Source: Marinirhabdus sp963793275
Lineage (GTDB): Bacteria; Bacteroidota; Bacteroidia; Flavobacteriales; Flavobacteriaceae
Direction of reading: 5' to 3'
Length of the DNA stretch: 64,000 bases
NCBI GenBank assembly: GCA_963793275.1
Contig: CAWBZL010000003.1
Coordinates: 1,054,001 to 1,118,000, forward strand
In this document: positions 54,727 through 63,835 of the stretch, in pieces
How the letters are laid out: each line of letters opens with the position of its first letter
Numbering within the stretch: the stretch's first letter is position 1
Notes under the pieces: generated by a model
Databases searched by the model: none
Told to the model about the DNA's origin: nothing
What the model saw: only the letters and a program-made list of their open reading frames with translations
Made by a program: the position numbers and the translations under genes

Positions 54727-55389
54727 ATGAAGTCACTTATTTTATTTCTGATCACAACGACTACTGTATTTAGCCAAGTAGGGATAAATACAACTACACC
54801 CACAGAAACATTGGATGTTAATGGCTCTTTAAGAATTAGGACTACAGAAACGGCAATTGAACCCGAAACAATTAGTAGTGGTGTTCTTGCTGTTGAAAAC
54901 GAAGTTGTAAAAACAATATCGTCGAAAGATATTTTAGAATCTGCGATTCCGGGAATCGCAAAAGGTACATTTAGTAGTACTGGGACAATAAATATTTCCC
55001 TACTTTCAGGTAACACTATTATTCCTTTTGATATGGAAGATATTGACTCTGGTAATGAATTCGACACAGCAACATCTACTTTCACGGCTGCTCAGGATGG
55101 CATTTATGAAGTTAACGTTCAAATAGTTGTTGAGGCTACTTTAAGCGCGGCGACTAGTTTAGGAGTTAGGATACTTAAAAACAACACTCTCCTTCACGAG
55201 AACAGTTTCGCAAATGTGAAGGTATTATCAATTAACGTTACTCCTCCTACGCGGCAATTAAACACTATTATCTCTCTTGAACAAGGAGATACTATTCATT
55301 TCGAAATAAAGGCAGATATAGCTTTGGGCTCTGTAAATTTGGTAGGAGCCTCTTCCAAAAATTTTTTCAGTATTGTACAAATTAGATAA
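54727..55389 (+). CDS. Secreted C1q/TNF-like surface protein
   Basis: 220 residues with a signal peptide (MKSLILFLITTTTVFSQ). VGINTTTPTETLDVNGSLRIR is the 'GIGTxxPxxxLDVNG' opening often found in Bacteroidota surface or tail-fibre-like proteins. The second half (~90-220) has about ten beta-strands (FDTATSTFTAAQDGIYEVNVQIV..., LRILKNNTLLHENSF, TIISLEQGDTIHFEIKADI) fitting the C1q/TNF jellyroll. No T9SS signal visible, so may be exported otherwise or remain periplasmic. Role unknown, probably structural or adhesive. Confidence 0.85.
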   Translation: MKSLILFLITTTTVFSQVGINTTTPTETLDVNGSLRIRTTETAIEPETISSGVLAVENEVVKTISSKDILESAIPGIAKGTFSSTGTINISLLSGNTIIPFDMEDIDSGNEFDTATSTFTAAQDGIYEVNVQIVVEATLSAATSLGVRILKNNTLLHENSFANVKVLSINVTPPTRQLNTIISLEQGDTIHFEIKADIALGSVNLVGASSKNFFSIVQIR

Positions 55390-55421
55390 AAAAACCTCAC
55401 TGAACTAACAGCAAGGTTTTT
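55390..55421. terminator. Bidirectional terminator between the C1q-like gene and acn
   Basis: AAAAACCT (55390-55397) pairs with AGGTTTTT (55414-55421) around a 16-nt loop, directly after the stop of the C1q-like gene and 20 nt from the aconitase stop. Both sides carry A/T runs suited to termination on either strand. Confidence 0.7.
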
Positions 55422-55440
55422 AAGATTGACTCAATCAATG

Positions 55441-57711
55441 TTATGCATTTTGCTTTTTAATCACGTTAAGTGCAGATCCTTCTCTATACCAGGCAATTTG
55501 CGCATCGTTATAGGTGTGGTTTGCTTTTATGGTATCTTTACTACCATCTGCGTGAGTAATTTCTATTGTTAGTGGCTTGTCCGGTGCAAAGTCTGCGATA
55601 TCCGTAAAGTTGAAGGTATCATCTTCCTGGATCTTGTCGTAATCTGCTTCGTTGGCAAACGTTAGCCCTAACATACCTTGCTTCTTCAGGTTGGTTTCAT
55701 GAATACGGGCAAAACTTTTTACCAGTACCGCTGCAACGCCTAGGTGACGTGGCTCCATAGCTGCGTGCTCTCTGGAAGAACCTTCACCATAATTATGATC
55801 TCCAACTACAATAGTGTAAATCCCTTTTTTCTTGTATTCACGTTGCGTATCTGGTACACCACCGTATTCACCGTCCAACTGGTTTTTTACAAAATTTGTT
55901 TTCTTATTGAAAGCATTTACTGCACCAATTAAACAGTTGTTTGAAATATTGTCGAGGTGACCTCTGTAACGCAACCAGGGCCCCGCCATTGAAATATGAT
56001 CGGTAGTACATTTCCCAAAAGCTTTTATCAATAATTTTACATTGCTCAGATCTTTGTCTTCTATTGGCTCAAACGGGGTTAATAATTCCAAACGTTCGCT
56101 GTCTTCAGCAACTATCACTTCTACGCTAGAACCATCTTCTTTTGGTGGTATATATCCGTTTTCTTCAACGGCAAAACCTTTAGGTGGTAATTCCCATCCT
56201 GTTGGCTCTTCAAATTTTACTTCTTGTCCGTTTTCGTTAAGTAGTGTGTCAGTCATTGGGTTAAAATCTAACCTCCCTGCAAATGCTATTGCTGCCGTTA
56301 ATTCCGGCGATGCTACAAAAGCGTGTGTATTTGGGTTTCCATCTGCTCTTTTTGCGAAATTTCGGTTAAAAGAGTGTACGATACTATTCTTAGGAGCATT
56401 TTTTGGATCTTCATAACGTGCCCATTGTCCAATACAAGGACCACACGCGTTGGTGAAAATTTTTGAACCAAGATCTTCAAATATTCCCAGAATACCATCG
56501 CGTTCTGCTGTATAGCGAACCTGTTCAGATCCCGGGTTAATTCCCAGTTCTGTTTTCAATTTTAAACCTTTGTCTAATCCCTGTTGTGCAATGGAAGATG
56601 CTCTGGATAAATCTTCGTAGCTGGAGTTGGTACAAGAACCAATTAAACTCCACTCAACTTGTATAGGCCAGTCGTTCTTAGTTGCTTTTTCGGTCATTGC
56701 TTTTCCAACTGTTGTAGAAAGATCCGGGGTGAAAGGTCCGTTAAGTAATGGGCCTAATTCAGATAAATTTATTTCAATAACCTGATCGAAATACTGCTCA
56801 GGGTTTGCGTATACTTCAGGGTCTGCTGTTAAATACTCACGTACTTTGTTTGCGGCATCTGCAACATCTGCTCTATCTGTGGCATTAAGATACCGTTCCA
56901 TAGAATCGTCGTATCCAAATGTAGATGTGGTTGCTCCTATTTCTGCACCCATATTACAAATAGTTCCTTTTCCAGTACAGGACATTGCCGTTGCTCCGGG
57001 ACCAAAATACTCTACTATTGCTCCGGTACCGCCTTTTGCCGTTAGTATTTCAGCAACCTTTAAAATCACATCTTTTGGTGCGGTTCAGCCACTTAATTTC
57101 CCGGTTAACTTTACTCCTATTAACTTCGGAAATTTTAGCTCCCACGCCATTCCTGCCATAACATCTACAGCATCTGCTCCACCTACTCCAATGGCAACCA
57201 TTCCTAGTCCACCAGCATTTACGGTGTGACTATCTGTACCAATCATCATTCCACCAGGGAATGCATAATTCTCTAAAACTACCTGATGTATAATTCCTGC
57301 GCCTGGTTCCCAAAAACCAATTCCATATTTATTTGAAACAGATTCCAAAAAGTCAAACACTTCATTACTCGTTTCGTTCGCATGCTTTAAATCGGCTTTT
57401 GCACCTTGCTTTGCTTGGATTAAATGATCGCAATGTACCGTAGTTGGTACAGCAACATTCTTTTTTCCAGCCTGCATAAACTGTAACAATGCCATTTGTG
57501 CTGTTGCATCCTGGCACGCAATACGGTCTGGAGCAAACTCTACATAGTCTTTACCTCTGGTGAATGCTTTTGTTGCCGTACCATCCCAAAGGTGACTGTA
57601 AAGTATTTTTTCTGAAAGCGTTAAAGGTTTGCCCACAATCTCACGTGCTTTATCTACACGCTCCGCCATTTGAGCATACACTTTTTTAATCATATCTATA
57701 TCGAAAGCCAT
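55441..57711 (-). pseudogene. acn: Aconitate hydratase (AcnA/mitochondrial type) with in-frame UGA
   Basis: One continuous frame of 756 codons plus stop, interrupted by TGA at 57085-57087 (codon 209). The context is KLSG-stop-TAPKDVILKVAE, where homologues have Trp (GWTAPKDVI), so a single G-to-A change explains it. All catalytic hallmarks follow: the three [4Fe-4S] cysteines in GSCTNSS (C360) and NACGPCIGQW (C423, C426; the 63-residue spacing equals that of mitochondrial aconitase), and HTVNAGGLGM in the N-terminal part. The enzyme isomerises citrate to isocitrate. Without readthrough the protein would be cut to a 208-residue fragment, so an assembly error or a real mutation must be distinguished. 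Confidence 0.9.
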
Positions 57712-57994
57712 AGTCTAGTTTTTTTGGTTTTTTGAAGAAATAATATTGTAATACTACTAATTACAAGTCTTGCGAAGATACAAAAATTTGAAATATTTTA
57801 AAAATATACAACGTATTTGCTCAAATGCTGAATAATAATCAGCAATTAGTGTAAATGAGGCGTTAATATTATTGAATTGATAATTTTAAGGTGTTGAAAT
57901 TATCAAATTGAAAATTAATTTTTAGGTCAGACCAATAATGTACAGCACGATGAAGTGATGATATCGCCAATTTTTGATACAAAAGCCAGTAAAA
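57712..57994. other. 283-bp AT-rich gap without recognised features
   Basis: Between the aconitase start and the small membrane protein stop. No ORF, repeat or clear terminator was seen; it should contain the acn promoter on the minus strand. Confidence 0.5.
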
Positions 57995-58198
57995 CTAACT
58001 TCTACTCCTGAAAATTTTTATAAGCCTTACAATGGCAAGTATAATAGCTATAAGCTGGATAAAGGATGCCAGAATGAGAAGGTTTGACACGCTTAAAAAA
58101 CCATAACCCAAGTGAAGAATTTTAAATAAAACACCAAGAATATAGAAACAAATCCCTATCAAAAACAAGATGATTGGAACTATAAATTGTTTTACCAT
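57995..58198 (-). CDS. Small two-TM protein with GldL-like segment
   Basis: 67 residues with two hydrophobic segments (VPIILFLIGICFYILGVLF and LLILASFIQLIAIILAIVRLI) and a basic tail. The loop ILHLGYGFL recalls the FKILHW pattern of the gliding motor protein GldL, but the protein is far shorter and the similarity may be chance. Overlaps the MoxR start by one nucleotide and so is probably co-translated with it. Function unknown. Confidence 0.7.
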   Translation of the reverse strand: MVKQFIVPIILFLIGICFYILGVLFKILHLGYGFLSVSNLLILASFIQLIAIILAIVRLIKIFRSRS

Positions 58199-59151
58199 TA
58201 ATATAAGCTTCTAATAATCTCTTCAATAGAAAGACCTTCCGCTTCGGCTTTGTAGTTTTTAATGAGACGGTGCCTTAGAATACCAATGGCTACTTTTTGA
58301 ACATCCTCAATATCCGGCGAAAACTTACCGTGTAATGCTGCATTTGCTTTGGCTCCAAGAATTAAGTTTTGTGAAGCACGAGGACCTGCTCCCCAATCTA
58401 TATAATTTTTTACCATCTCCGGAGCAGCCTGACTTTTAGGTCTTGTTTTACCAACAAGCGTCACAGCGTATTCAACAACATTATCTGCTACAGGTATTTT
58501 TCTAATTAATTGTTGAAATTCTATAATCTCCTGTGGTGTGAAAAGAGCATTTACCTGTTGCGAAGTTCCTCCTGTTGTAGACTTAACTACTTCTACTTCT
58601 TCGGCAAACGTTGGGTAGTCCAGGTTTATAGCTACCATAAAACGGTCTAATTGAGCTTCAGGTAAAGGATAGGTTCCTTCCTGTTCAATAGGGTTTTGAG
58701 TTGCCAGTACAAAATATGGTAAGTCTAACTTGTAATTGCTTCCTGCAATGGTAACAGAGCGTTCCTGCATGGCTTCTAATAAAGCGGCTTGTGTTTTTGG
58801 TGGCGTACGGTTAATCTCATCTGCCAGCACAATATTGGCAAAGATGGGTCCTTTAATAAATTTAAAGGTTCTGTTTTCGTCTAAAATTTCAGAACCTAAT
58901 ATATCACTAGGCATTAAATCTGGTGTAAATTGGATTCGCTTAAACTTTAAGCCTAACGCCTGGGCCACGGTATTAACCAATAGTGTTTTTGCCAGACCCG
59001 GTACTCCAATAAGTAATGCGTGACCTCCAGAGAAAACAGAGAGTAACACCTGCTCTACCACTTCGTCCTGTCCTACAATTACTTTCTTAATTTCTTGCCT
59101 AAGGGCATTATATTTTTTTACGAGTTGCTCTACTGCCGCTACGTCTCCCAT
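58198..59151 (-). CDS. MoxR-type AAA+ ATPase
   Basis: 317 residues. Walker A is GVPGLAKTLLVN, Walker B/sensor ADEINRTPPKTQAALLEAMQE, with LATQNPIEQEGTYPLPEAQLDRFM (sensor 1 and arginine finger region). MoxR ATPases act as chaperone-like remodellers for metalloenzymes or envelope complexes, often beside DUF58/VWA genes. Here the neighbours are a small TM protein and the SurA-like chaperones (8-nt gap to the upstream gene), so a link to envelope folding is suggested by context only. Confidence 0.94.
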   Translation of the reverse strand: MGDVAAVEQLVKKYNALRQEIKKVIVGQDEVVEQVLLSVFSGGHALLIGVPGLAKTLLVNTVAQALGLKFKRIQFTPDLMPSDILGSEILDENRTFKFIKGPIFANIVLADEINRTPPKTQAALLEAMQERSVTIAGSNYKLDLPYFVLATQNPIEQEGTYPLPEAQLDRFMVAINLDYPTFAEEVEVVKSTTGGTSQQVNALFTPQEIIEFQQLIRKIPVADNVVEYAVTLVGKTRPKSQAAPEMVKNYIDWGAGPRASQNLILGAKANAALHGKFSPDIEDVQKVAIGILRHRLIKNYKAEAEGLSIEEIIRSLY

Positions 59152-59158
59152 ATTCTTA

Positions 59159-60580
59159 TTAGTTACTTGATTTCACCCAATCGCTAGAAAACTCACAGTC
59201 CTGATAGTCTTCATTCACGTTTACATAGGTTTGCTTAATTTGCTTGTTTTGCCAGGACTCTATGGCTCTAATTTGTTTTTCCTTTAAAGCTAGTTCCTGA
59301 ATACGTTCGTAATCTTTCACATATTCTGCAGGATGCTCCTCGTAACGCTTATTTACAGTATATATCTTAAAGCTTGCTTTTCCGGTTCTATCTCTTTCTA
59401 CGAACACTTTGGAAACTTCATTCTCAGCCAAATTATAGACTTTGGCACTAAGATCCGGATCCATTTTGGTAAGGTCGAACTTTGTATCGTAGGTTACCGG
59501 ATTAATTAACTGGCCTCCATTATTACGGGTTTCTTCTTCCTCGGAATATAAGCGCGCGGCCTCTGCAAAAGGTACAGTCTCATCTACAATACCAGCTCGT
59601 ATTTTTTCAATTTTTTCCTTTGCTTTATCAATGCTCCATTGCGGTACTTCGGGATAGATAAGGATGTGGCGAACATCTACTTCCTGTCCTCTAATTTTAT
59701 CTACTTTAAGAATATGGTATCCAAATTGTGTTTCAAAAGGTTCGCTTATTTCACCTTCCAACAATGAGAATGCCTGATCCTTAAATTCTTTAACGTATTG
59801 TGAGTTTCTTTTAACGCCTTCAATTAAGCCACCACGGGTTTTAGAACCATCTTCGGAATACAAACCTGCTTTTGTGGCAAAACTTACACCATTGTTAATA
59901 ATGTCTTCGCGCATCTGGTTAAGCCTGTCTATTGCAGTTTGCTTGGCTTCTTTTGGAATTTCCGGCTCTACTACAATTTGTGCCACTTCTACTTCTGCAC
60001 TAAATACGGGACGCTCTTCTTCTGGTATTGCGAAGAAAAATTCACGTACTTCTTCTGGTGTGATTTCAACTGTTTCTACCACTTTGGCTTGCATTCTTCC
60101 AGAAAGCTTCAGGTTTTTACGTGCTTCAAACAGTTCACTTCTTAATTCGGGTAATGTGTTTTTACGATAAAACTTGAGCAGTTTTTCTTCAGAGCCAATT
60201 TCAGTAGTCATGTATTGTAACAACTGGTCTACCTCGGGGTTTATCTCGCCATCACTCACAACAATACTATCCTGTATGGCCTGGTGCAGATATAGTTTGT
60301 CTTCCATTAATTTTCCAATTAATTGACATCTTGTAATATCTTCAACCGAGATACCTTGCTGTTGAAACTCCAGGTACCCCTTGTCTATATCACTATCCAG
60401 CACAACATAGTCTCCTACTACTGCGGCTACCCCTTCTACTTTATATCTACTAAAAGGTTTTTTAATAGTGTCTTTTTGTACCAATTTGGTAGCGGTAGAA
60501 TCTGCTACTGCATCTTCTTGCGCTTGTGCGAATATGGTCGTGAACACTACTAAGAGGGCAAGCATTTTATTCATCTTCAT
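59159..60580 (-). CDS. SurA-like periplasmic chaperone/parvulin peptidyl-prolyl isomerase
   Basis: ATG at 60580 (473 residues, MKMNKMLALLVVFTTIFAQAQ signal) is preferred over the upstream start in the open frame; it overlaps the previous gene's stop by 14 nt. An N-terminal chaperone region (~30-180) with VAAVVGDYVVLDSDIDK precedes two parvulin domains: SAEVEVAQIVVEPEIP...GFYHILKV-like QFGYHILKVDKI, then VDVRHILIYPEVP. This is the SurA arrangement, so it should help fold outer-membrane proteins. First of the three chaperone genes to be distal in the operon. Confidence 0.92.
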   Translation of the reverse strand: MKMNKMLALLVVFTTIFAQAQEDAVADSTATKLVQKDTIKKPFSRYKVEGVAAVVGDYVVLDSDIDKGYLEFQQQGISVEDITRCQLIGKLMEDKLYLHQAIQDSIVVSDGEINPEVDQLLQYMTTEIGSEEKLLKFYRKNTLPELRSELFEARKNLKLSGRMQAKVVETVEITPEEVREFFFAIPEEERPVFSAEVEVAQIVVEPEIPKEAKQTAIDRLNQMREDIINNGVSFATKAGLYSEDGSKTRGGLIEGVKRNSQYVKEFKDQAFSLLEGEISEPFETQFGYHILKVDKIRGQEVDVRHILIYPEVPQWSIDKAKEKIEKIRAGIVDETVPFAEAARLYSEEEETRNNGGQLINPVTYDTKFDLTKMDPDLSAKVYNLAENEVSKVFVERDRTGKASFKIYTVNKRYEEHPAEYVKDYERIQELALKEKQIRAIESWQNKQIKQTYVNVNEDYQDCEFSSDWVKSSN

Positions 60581-61421
60581 AAATTTCAAAATTGTTATTT
60601 TTAAGTGCATCTGTTGTAATATCTTTTTCTAATTTTTTTATTAATTCCAACTTTCTCTTGTTGAGAATAATTTGTTTAATGGTAGGTTTTACGTACAATA
60701 AAGGAGCTACATCATTAGGATTGAGCCTGTCTTCAATTTTCAGTAAATATACTCCTAATGAGTCTTGTAAGCGGATAAAATTGGATTTTTTTAACTTTTG
60801 CTCATCGGTGGTTTGTAAAACTGGCAGTGCCATTTCCAGCGCTTCCCTTTTTACCCATGTACTATCGTTCAGGTTAAAGCTTTTATATTTTATGCTTTCG
60901 GCCATTAAATATTTTTTGTCCTTCTCATTATAGCGTTCTATCTTTTGAGAAGTTTGAGAAAGCGTTGTAAAATCTTCGTTAATTTGAATATATCTTATTT
61001 TAAATAACTGGTCGTTCAGTTTAAAATTTTGTTTGTTTTCCTCGTAAAATTTTTCAAGTTCATACTCTGAAACTGTACTATCTAATTGCCTGTTAATGAT
61101 GGTGTTTTTATACGCTTCGGTATACAGATCGCGTTTATATTCGGCTATGAGTTTATTGTAATTTTCCTGTGTGCTTTCTGGAATATTAATGATGGCCTGA
61201 TCCATCAAAATTTGTTGGGTAGCCCATCTGTTTATATAATTACTCACAAGTAGGGTACTGTCTTCCTGCGATGTGTTTTCAGAAATTAACGCTGCAATAT
61301 CTTCCTTGTAAAGATAGCTGCTGTTAACTCTGGCTATGGGAACCCGCGTATCGTTTTCCTTAAAATACTCGCAACTACTTGCCAGCATACATAAAAGAAT
61401 TATGTAGCCTAATTTCTCCAT
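60567..61421 (-). CDS. SurA-like lipoprotein chaperone without evident parvulin domain
   Basis: 284 residues with a lipoprotein signal (LGYIILLCMLASSC, Cys17). The helical chaperone-like part (~25-130; VARVNSSYLYKEDIAALI, NYINRWATQQILMDQAIINI) recalls the SurA N-domain, and the C-terminus (KPTIKQIILNKRKLELIKKLEKDI) the SurA C-terminal helix. No clear parvulin catalytic domain is seen. It overlaps both neighbours (1 nt and 14 nt), so the three chaperone genes form a tight operon. Such middle proteins are typical of the Bacteroidota PpiC/SurA cluster. Confidence 0.85.
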   Translation of the reverse strand: MEKLGYIILLCMLASSCEYFKENDTRVPIARVNSSYLYKEDIAALISENTSQEDSTLLVSNYINRWATQQILMDQAIINIPESTQENYNKLIAEYKRDLYTEAYKNTIINRQLDSTVSEYELEKFYEENKQNFKLNDQLFKIRYIQINEDFTTLSQTSQKIERYNEKDKKYLMAESIKYKSFNLNDSTWVKREALEMALPVLQTTDEQKLKKSNFIRLQDSLGVYLLKIEDRLNPNDVAPLLYVKPTIKQIILNKRKLELIKKLEKDITTDALKNNNFEIYEDE

Positions 61422-63382
61422 TACTTATCCAGTTCTTTTTTCAGTTTTTTAAGTGTTTTGGTATTAATTGACACGTTATATTTGTCCCGAAGACTTTGCA
61501 TCCAATCTGCCTCTACCTGTACCTGATAATCGCTCAAGACTCTTCCTTTCACCTCCTCCATTGTTTTTTGCTCCGGGGGTAAAATAGCATTTACATTTAC
61601 AATAGTTGTTGTATTGTTATTATTATACATTTTTGAAACACCCTTTTCCTTCACAAAACCCGCTGGTAATGCTTTATTGTCCAGCTCAAACTTCCCCTGG
61701 GTTACAATCACTTTGACATCTTTAGCGGTGTTTAGCGATTTTTTAATTTCTTCGGCAGAAACGCCCTCCATTAACATCTGTTTTGCATCTACTGCATTTT
61801 CACTATTTGTAGCATTTACAATAGTAGCATCTACGCGTTCTCCCCACAAGTAATCTTCTTTATTCTTCTCAAAAAATTGTTGCAGCCCAAGTGTGTCTTT
61901 CTTGGCTTTATTCCATATATTTTCTCTCATTAAATCGAAAATCAACAAACCATCCCTGTATTCGCTTATGATTGCTGCGTATTCCGGGTCCTCCTTTTCT
62001 AAAGCTTCCCGGTAATATTCTTTTAATGTCATACGTTCAAAATCGTCATAATAACTCTGTAATGCAGTGGTAATTTCCGGATAGATTTTTCTGTAATTTT
62101 GAGTATTATCAATATGTAACGCCAGATCACTATACATTTTCGAAACTTTTCCTACCGTAAAAATTACTTTATCATCCTTTTCGGCTACCGGTCTATACTT
62201 CCATTTTCCCCTTAATAAAGAGTCGTTCACGTAGCTCTTAAAAAAATCGAGATAGGGTTCTCCTTGTTTAAAGCCGTATTTATCTTTTATAGCATTATTT
62301 ACTGCCGCAGTTACAATTTTTGAGCGATCTCCGTTTTTTACTTTTTTCTCTAATTCAGGTTTCGATTCTTCGAAAGTAGTCTTATCGTGAATCTTCTCCA
62401 GTCGCGCAATATGCCAACCCACCTCGCTTTTGAAAGGCTTCGTTATATCGCCAACTTCTTTTAAACCGAAAACTTTTTCTTCAAATAGTTTAGAACGCAA
62501 ATCTCCTTTCCCAAAAGGACGCAAAGTTCCACCGTTTGTTGCAGATCCTTTATCATCTGAATATTGTAACGCTAAATCTTCAAATTTTTCACCTTGCGCA
62601 AGCAACTGGTATATCTCATCAATTCGCTCTTCTGGATCAAAGGTTCTGGTATCATCTTCTTTATCGTACACCATAATATGAGATATCGTACGATTAGGTT
62701 CACGGAGTCTTCTATCGTTCACTTTTAAGATATGGTAACCAAATTGAGTTCTTACAATTTCTGAAACTTCACCCACCTTTGTATTATACGCAGCAGTTTC
62801 AAAAGGATACACCATAGAAAAAGCAGTGAAATATCCTAAATTCCCTGCCGTTTCCGATGCATTTGGTTCTTCGGAATTCTCGCGGACTAACGTTTCAAAA
62901 TCTTCTCCTTTTAAAGCGCGTTTACGCAATGCTTCAATTTTTTTATATGCCTTTAACGTATCTGCAGGACTGTCGGAATACTTAGCTAAAATTAATATGT
63001 GGTTGGCGCTAATCTGCTCCAAACTTCTATCGTAGGCTTCTCTCAACAGATCTTCCGTTACATTATCTTCATATATATAAAAACGTGACAATTGTTCCTG
63101 ATAATTACTCAACTCACTTTTGTACAATGGCTTCTCGTTGAGCTTTTGTGCATATGCTTCAGTAACTTTTAACTTATAATCTATAAAAAGATCTAAATAA
63201 CCGTCTACGGTTTTTTGATTTTCATCCTGTACCAGATCCAAATTCTTGTTATAAACCCTTTTAAACTCTGTTGCATACACGGGCTCACCGTCTATGGTTA
63301 GAAGTATATCTTTTTTACTCTGACCGAAACCGGTAGCAGTAGCTAAAAAAAATGTGATTACTACAAAGACTATCTTTTTCAT
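61421..63382 (-). CDS. Large peptidyl-prolyl isomerase (two parvulin domains), SurA/PpiD-like
   Basis: 653 residues from ATG 63382 with a Sec signal (KKIVFVVITFFLATATGFGQ). Chaperone region ~25-115, then two parvulin domains: SANHILILAKYSDSPADT...GYHILKVNDRR and TISHIMVYDKEDDT...GWHIARLEKI. The remaining ~300 residues are helical with further substrate-binding-like sequence. It should fold outer-membrane proteins. Overlaps the next gene by 1 nt. A TATTTTTG -7 element lies 28 nt upstream, so this is the operon's first gene, followed by the lipoprotein, SurA-like and probably moxR. Confidence 0.93.
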   Translation of the reverse strand: MKKIVFVVITFFLATATGFGQSKKDILLTIDGEPVYATEFKRVYNKNLDLVQDENQKTVDGYLDLFIDYKLKVTEAYAQKLNEKPLYKSELSNYQEQLSRFYIYEDNVTEDLLREAYDRSLEQISANHILILAKYSDSPADTLKAYKKIEALRKRALKGEDFETLVRENSEEPNASETAGNLGYFTAFSMVYPFETAAYNTKVGEVSEIVRTQFGYHILKVNDRRLREPNRTISHIMVYDKEDDTRTFDPEERIDEIYQLLAQGEKFEDLALQYSDDKGSATNGGTLRPFGKGDLRSKLFEEKVFGLKEVGDITKPFKSEVGWHIARLEKIHDKTTFEESKPELEKKVKNGDRSKIVTAAVNNAIKDKYGFKQGEPYLDFFKSYVNDSLLRGKWKYRPVAEKDDKVIFTVGKVSKMYSDLALHIDNTQNYRKIYPEITTALQSYYDDFERMTLKEYYREALEKEDPEYAAIISEYRDGLLIFDLMRENIWNKAKKDTLGLQQFFEKNKEDYLWGERVDATIVNATNSENAVDAKQMLMEGVSAEEIKKSLNTAKDVKVIVTQGKFELDNKALPAGFVKEKGVSKMYNNNNTTTIVNVNAILPPEQKTMEEVKGRVLSDYQVQVEADWMQSLRDKYNVSINTKTLKKLKKELDK

Positions 63383-63409
63383 AAGTAAATTTTTTTTCTG
63401 AAATGTGTG

Positions 63410-63417
63410 CAAAAATA
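63410..63417 (-). promoter_or_regulatory. -7 element (TATTTTTG) for the chaperone operon
   Basis: On the minus strand TATTTTTG matches TAnnTTTG, 28 nt before the ATG at 63382. No well-spaced -33 TTG identified. Confidence 0.4.
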
Positions 63418-63532
63418 ACAAAATATAGTGCTTTGGAAACGTATTTTGTCCAAACGTTTTTTATTCTGAAATAGTACTACTTCTTAAGACCGAAATTTTA
63501 AAAGTTTGTATCTTGTTGCTGAAATTTTAAAG

Positions 63533-63835
63533 ATGAATCAAACATCTTCAAACAATAAACATACCAATAGCCAAAACTCCCGCAACTGCAAAAAAACTAT
63601 GGAGCGTATAAAACTACTTTGGGACTTCAGAGGGCCTAATGCAGAGCCTATTGCAAAACATCACGCAATTCACCTTAAAGAATTTGTGGAAATTGAAAAT
63701 TTGCAAAACACGATCTGCGAAACGCAAAAAATGACCGAAATGTACTGGATTACCTATTTGGTTGTAGAAAAAAAACATATGAACGATCTTAGAGAACGTT
63801 TAAAACCAAACCGCGGACAAATTTATACCGAATGA
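63533..63835 (+). CDS. Hypothetical protein upstream of a DinB-like gene
   Basis: 100 residues from ATG 63533; the Met at 63599 (MERIKLLWDFRGP...) could be an alternative start, giving a 78-residue protein beginning at the conserved-looking part. Sequence WDFRGPNAEPIAKHHAIHLKEFVEIENLQNTICETQ...MYWITYLVVEKKHMNDLRERLKP suggests one alpha/beta domain. No signal peptide. Its TGA overlaps the next ATG (ATGA), so it is coupled to the DinB-like gene. Family not recognised with confidence. Confidence 0.75.
   Translation: MNQTSSNNKHTNSQNSRNCKKTMERIKLLWDFRGPNAEPIAKHHAIHLKEFVEIENLQNTICETQKMTEMYWITYLVVEKKHMNDLRERLKPNRGQIYTE

Noticed and set aside
57085..57087. Genome-wide UGA-to-Trp recoding
   Set aside because: TGA serves as a normal stop elsewhere in the window (for example at 2185-2187, in the 21167-21562 gene and at 63833-63835), and Trp is encoded by TGG in the surrounding genes.
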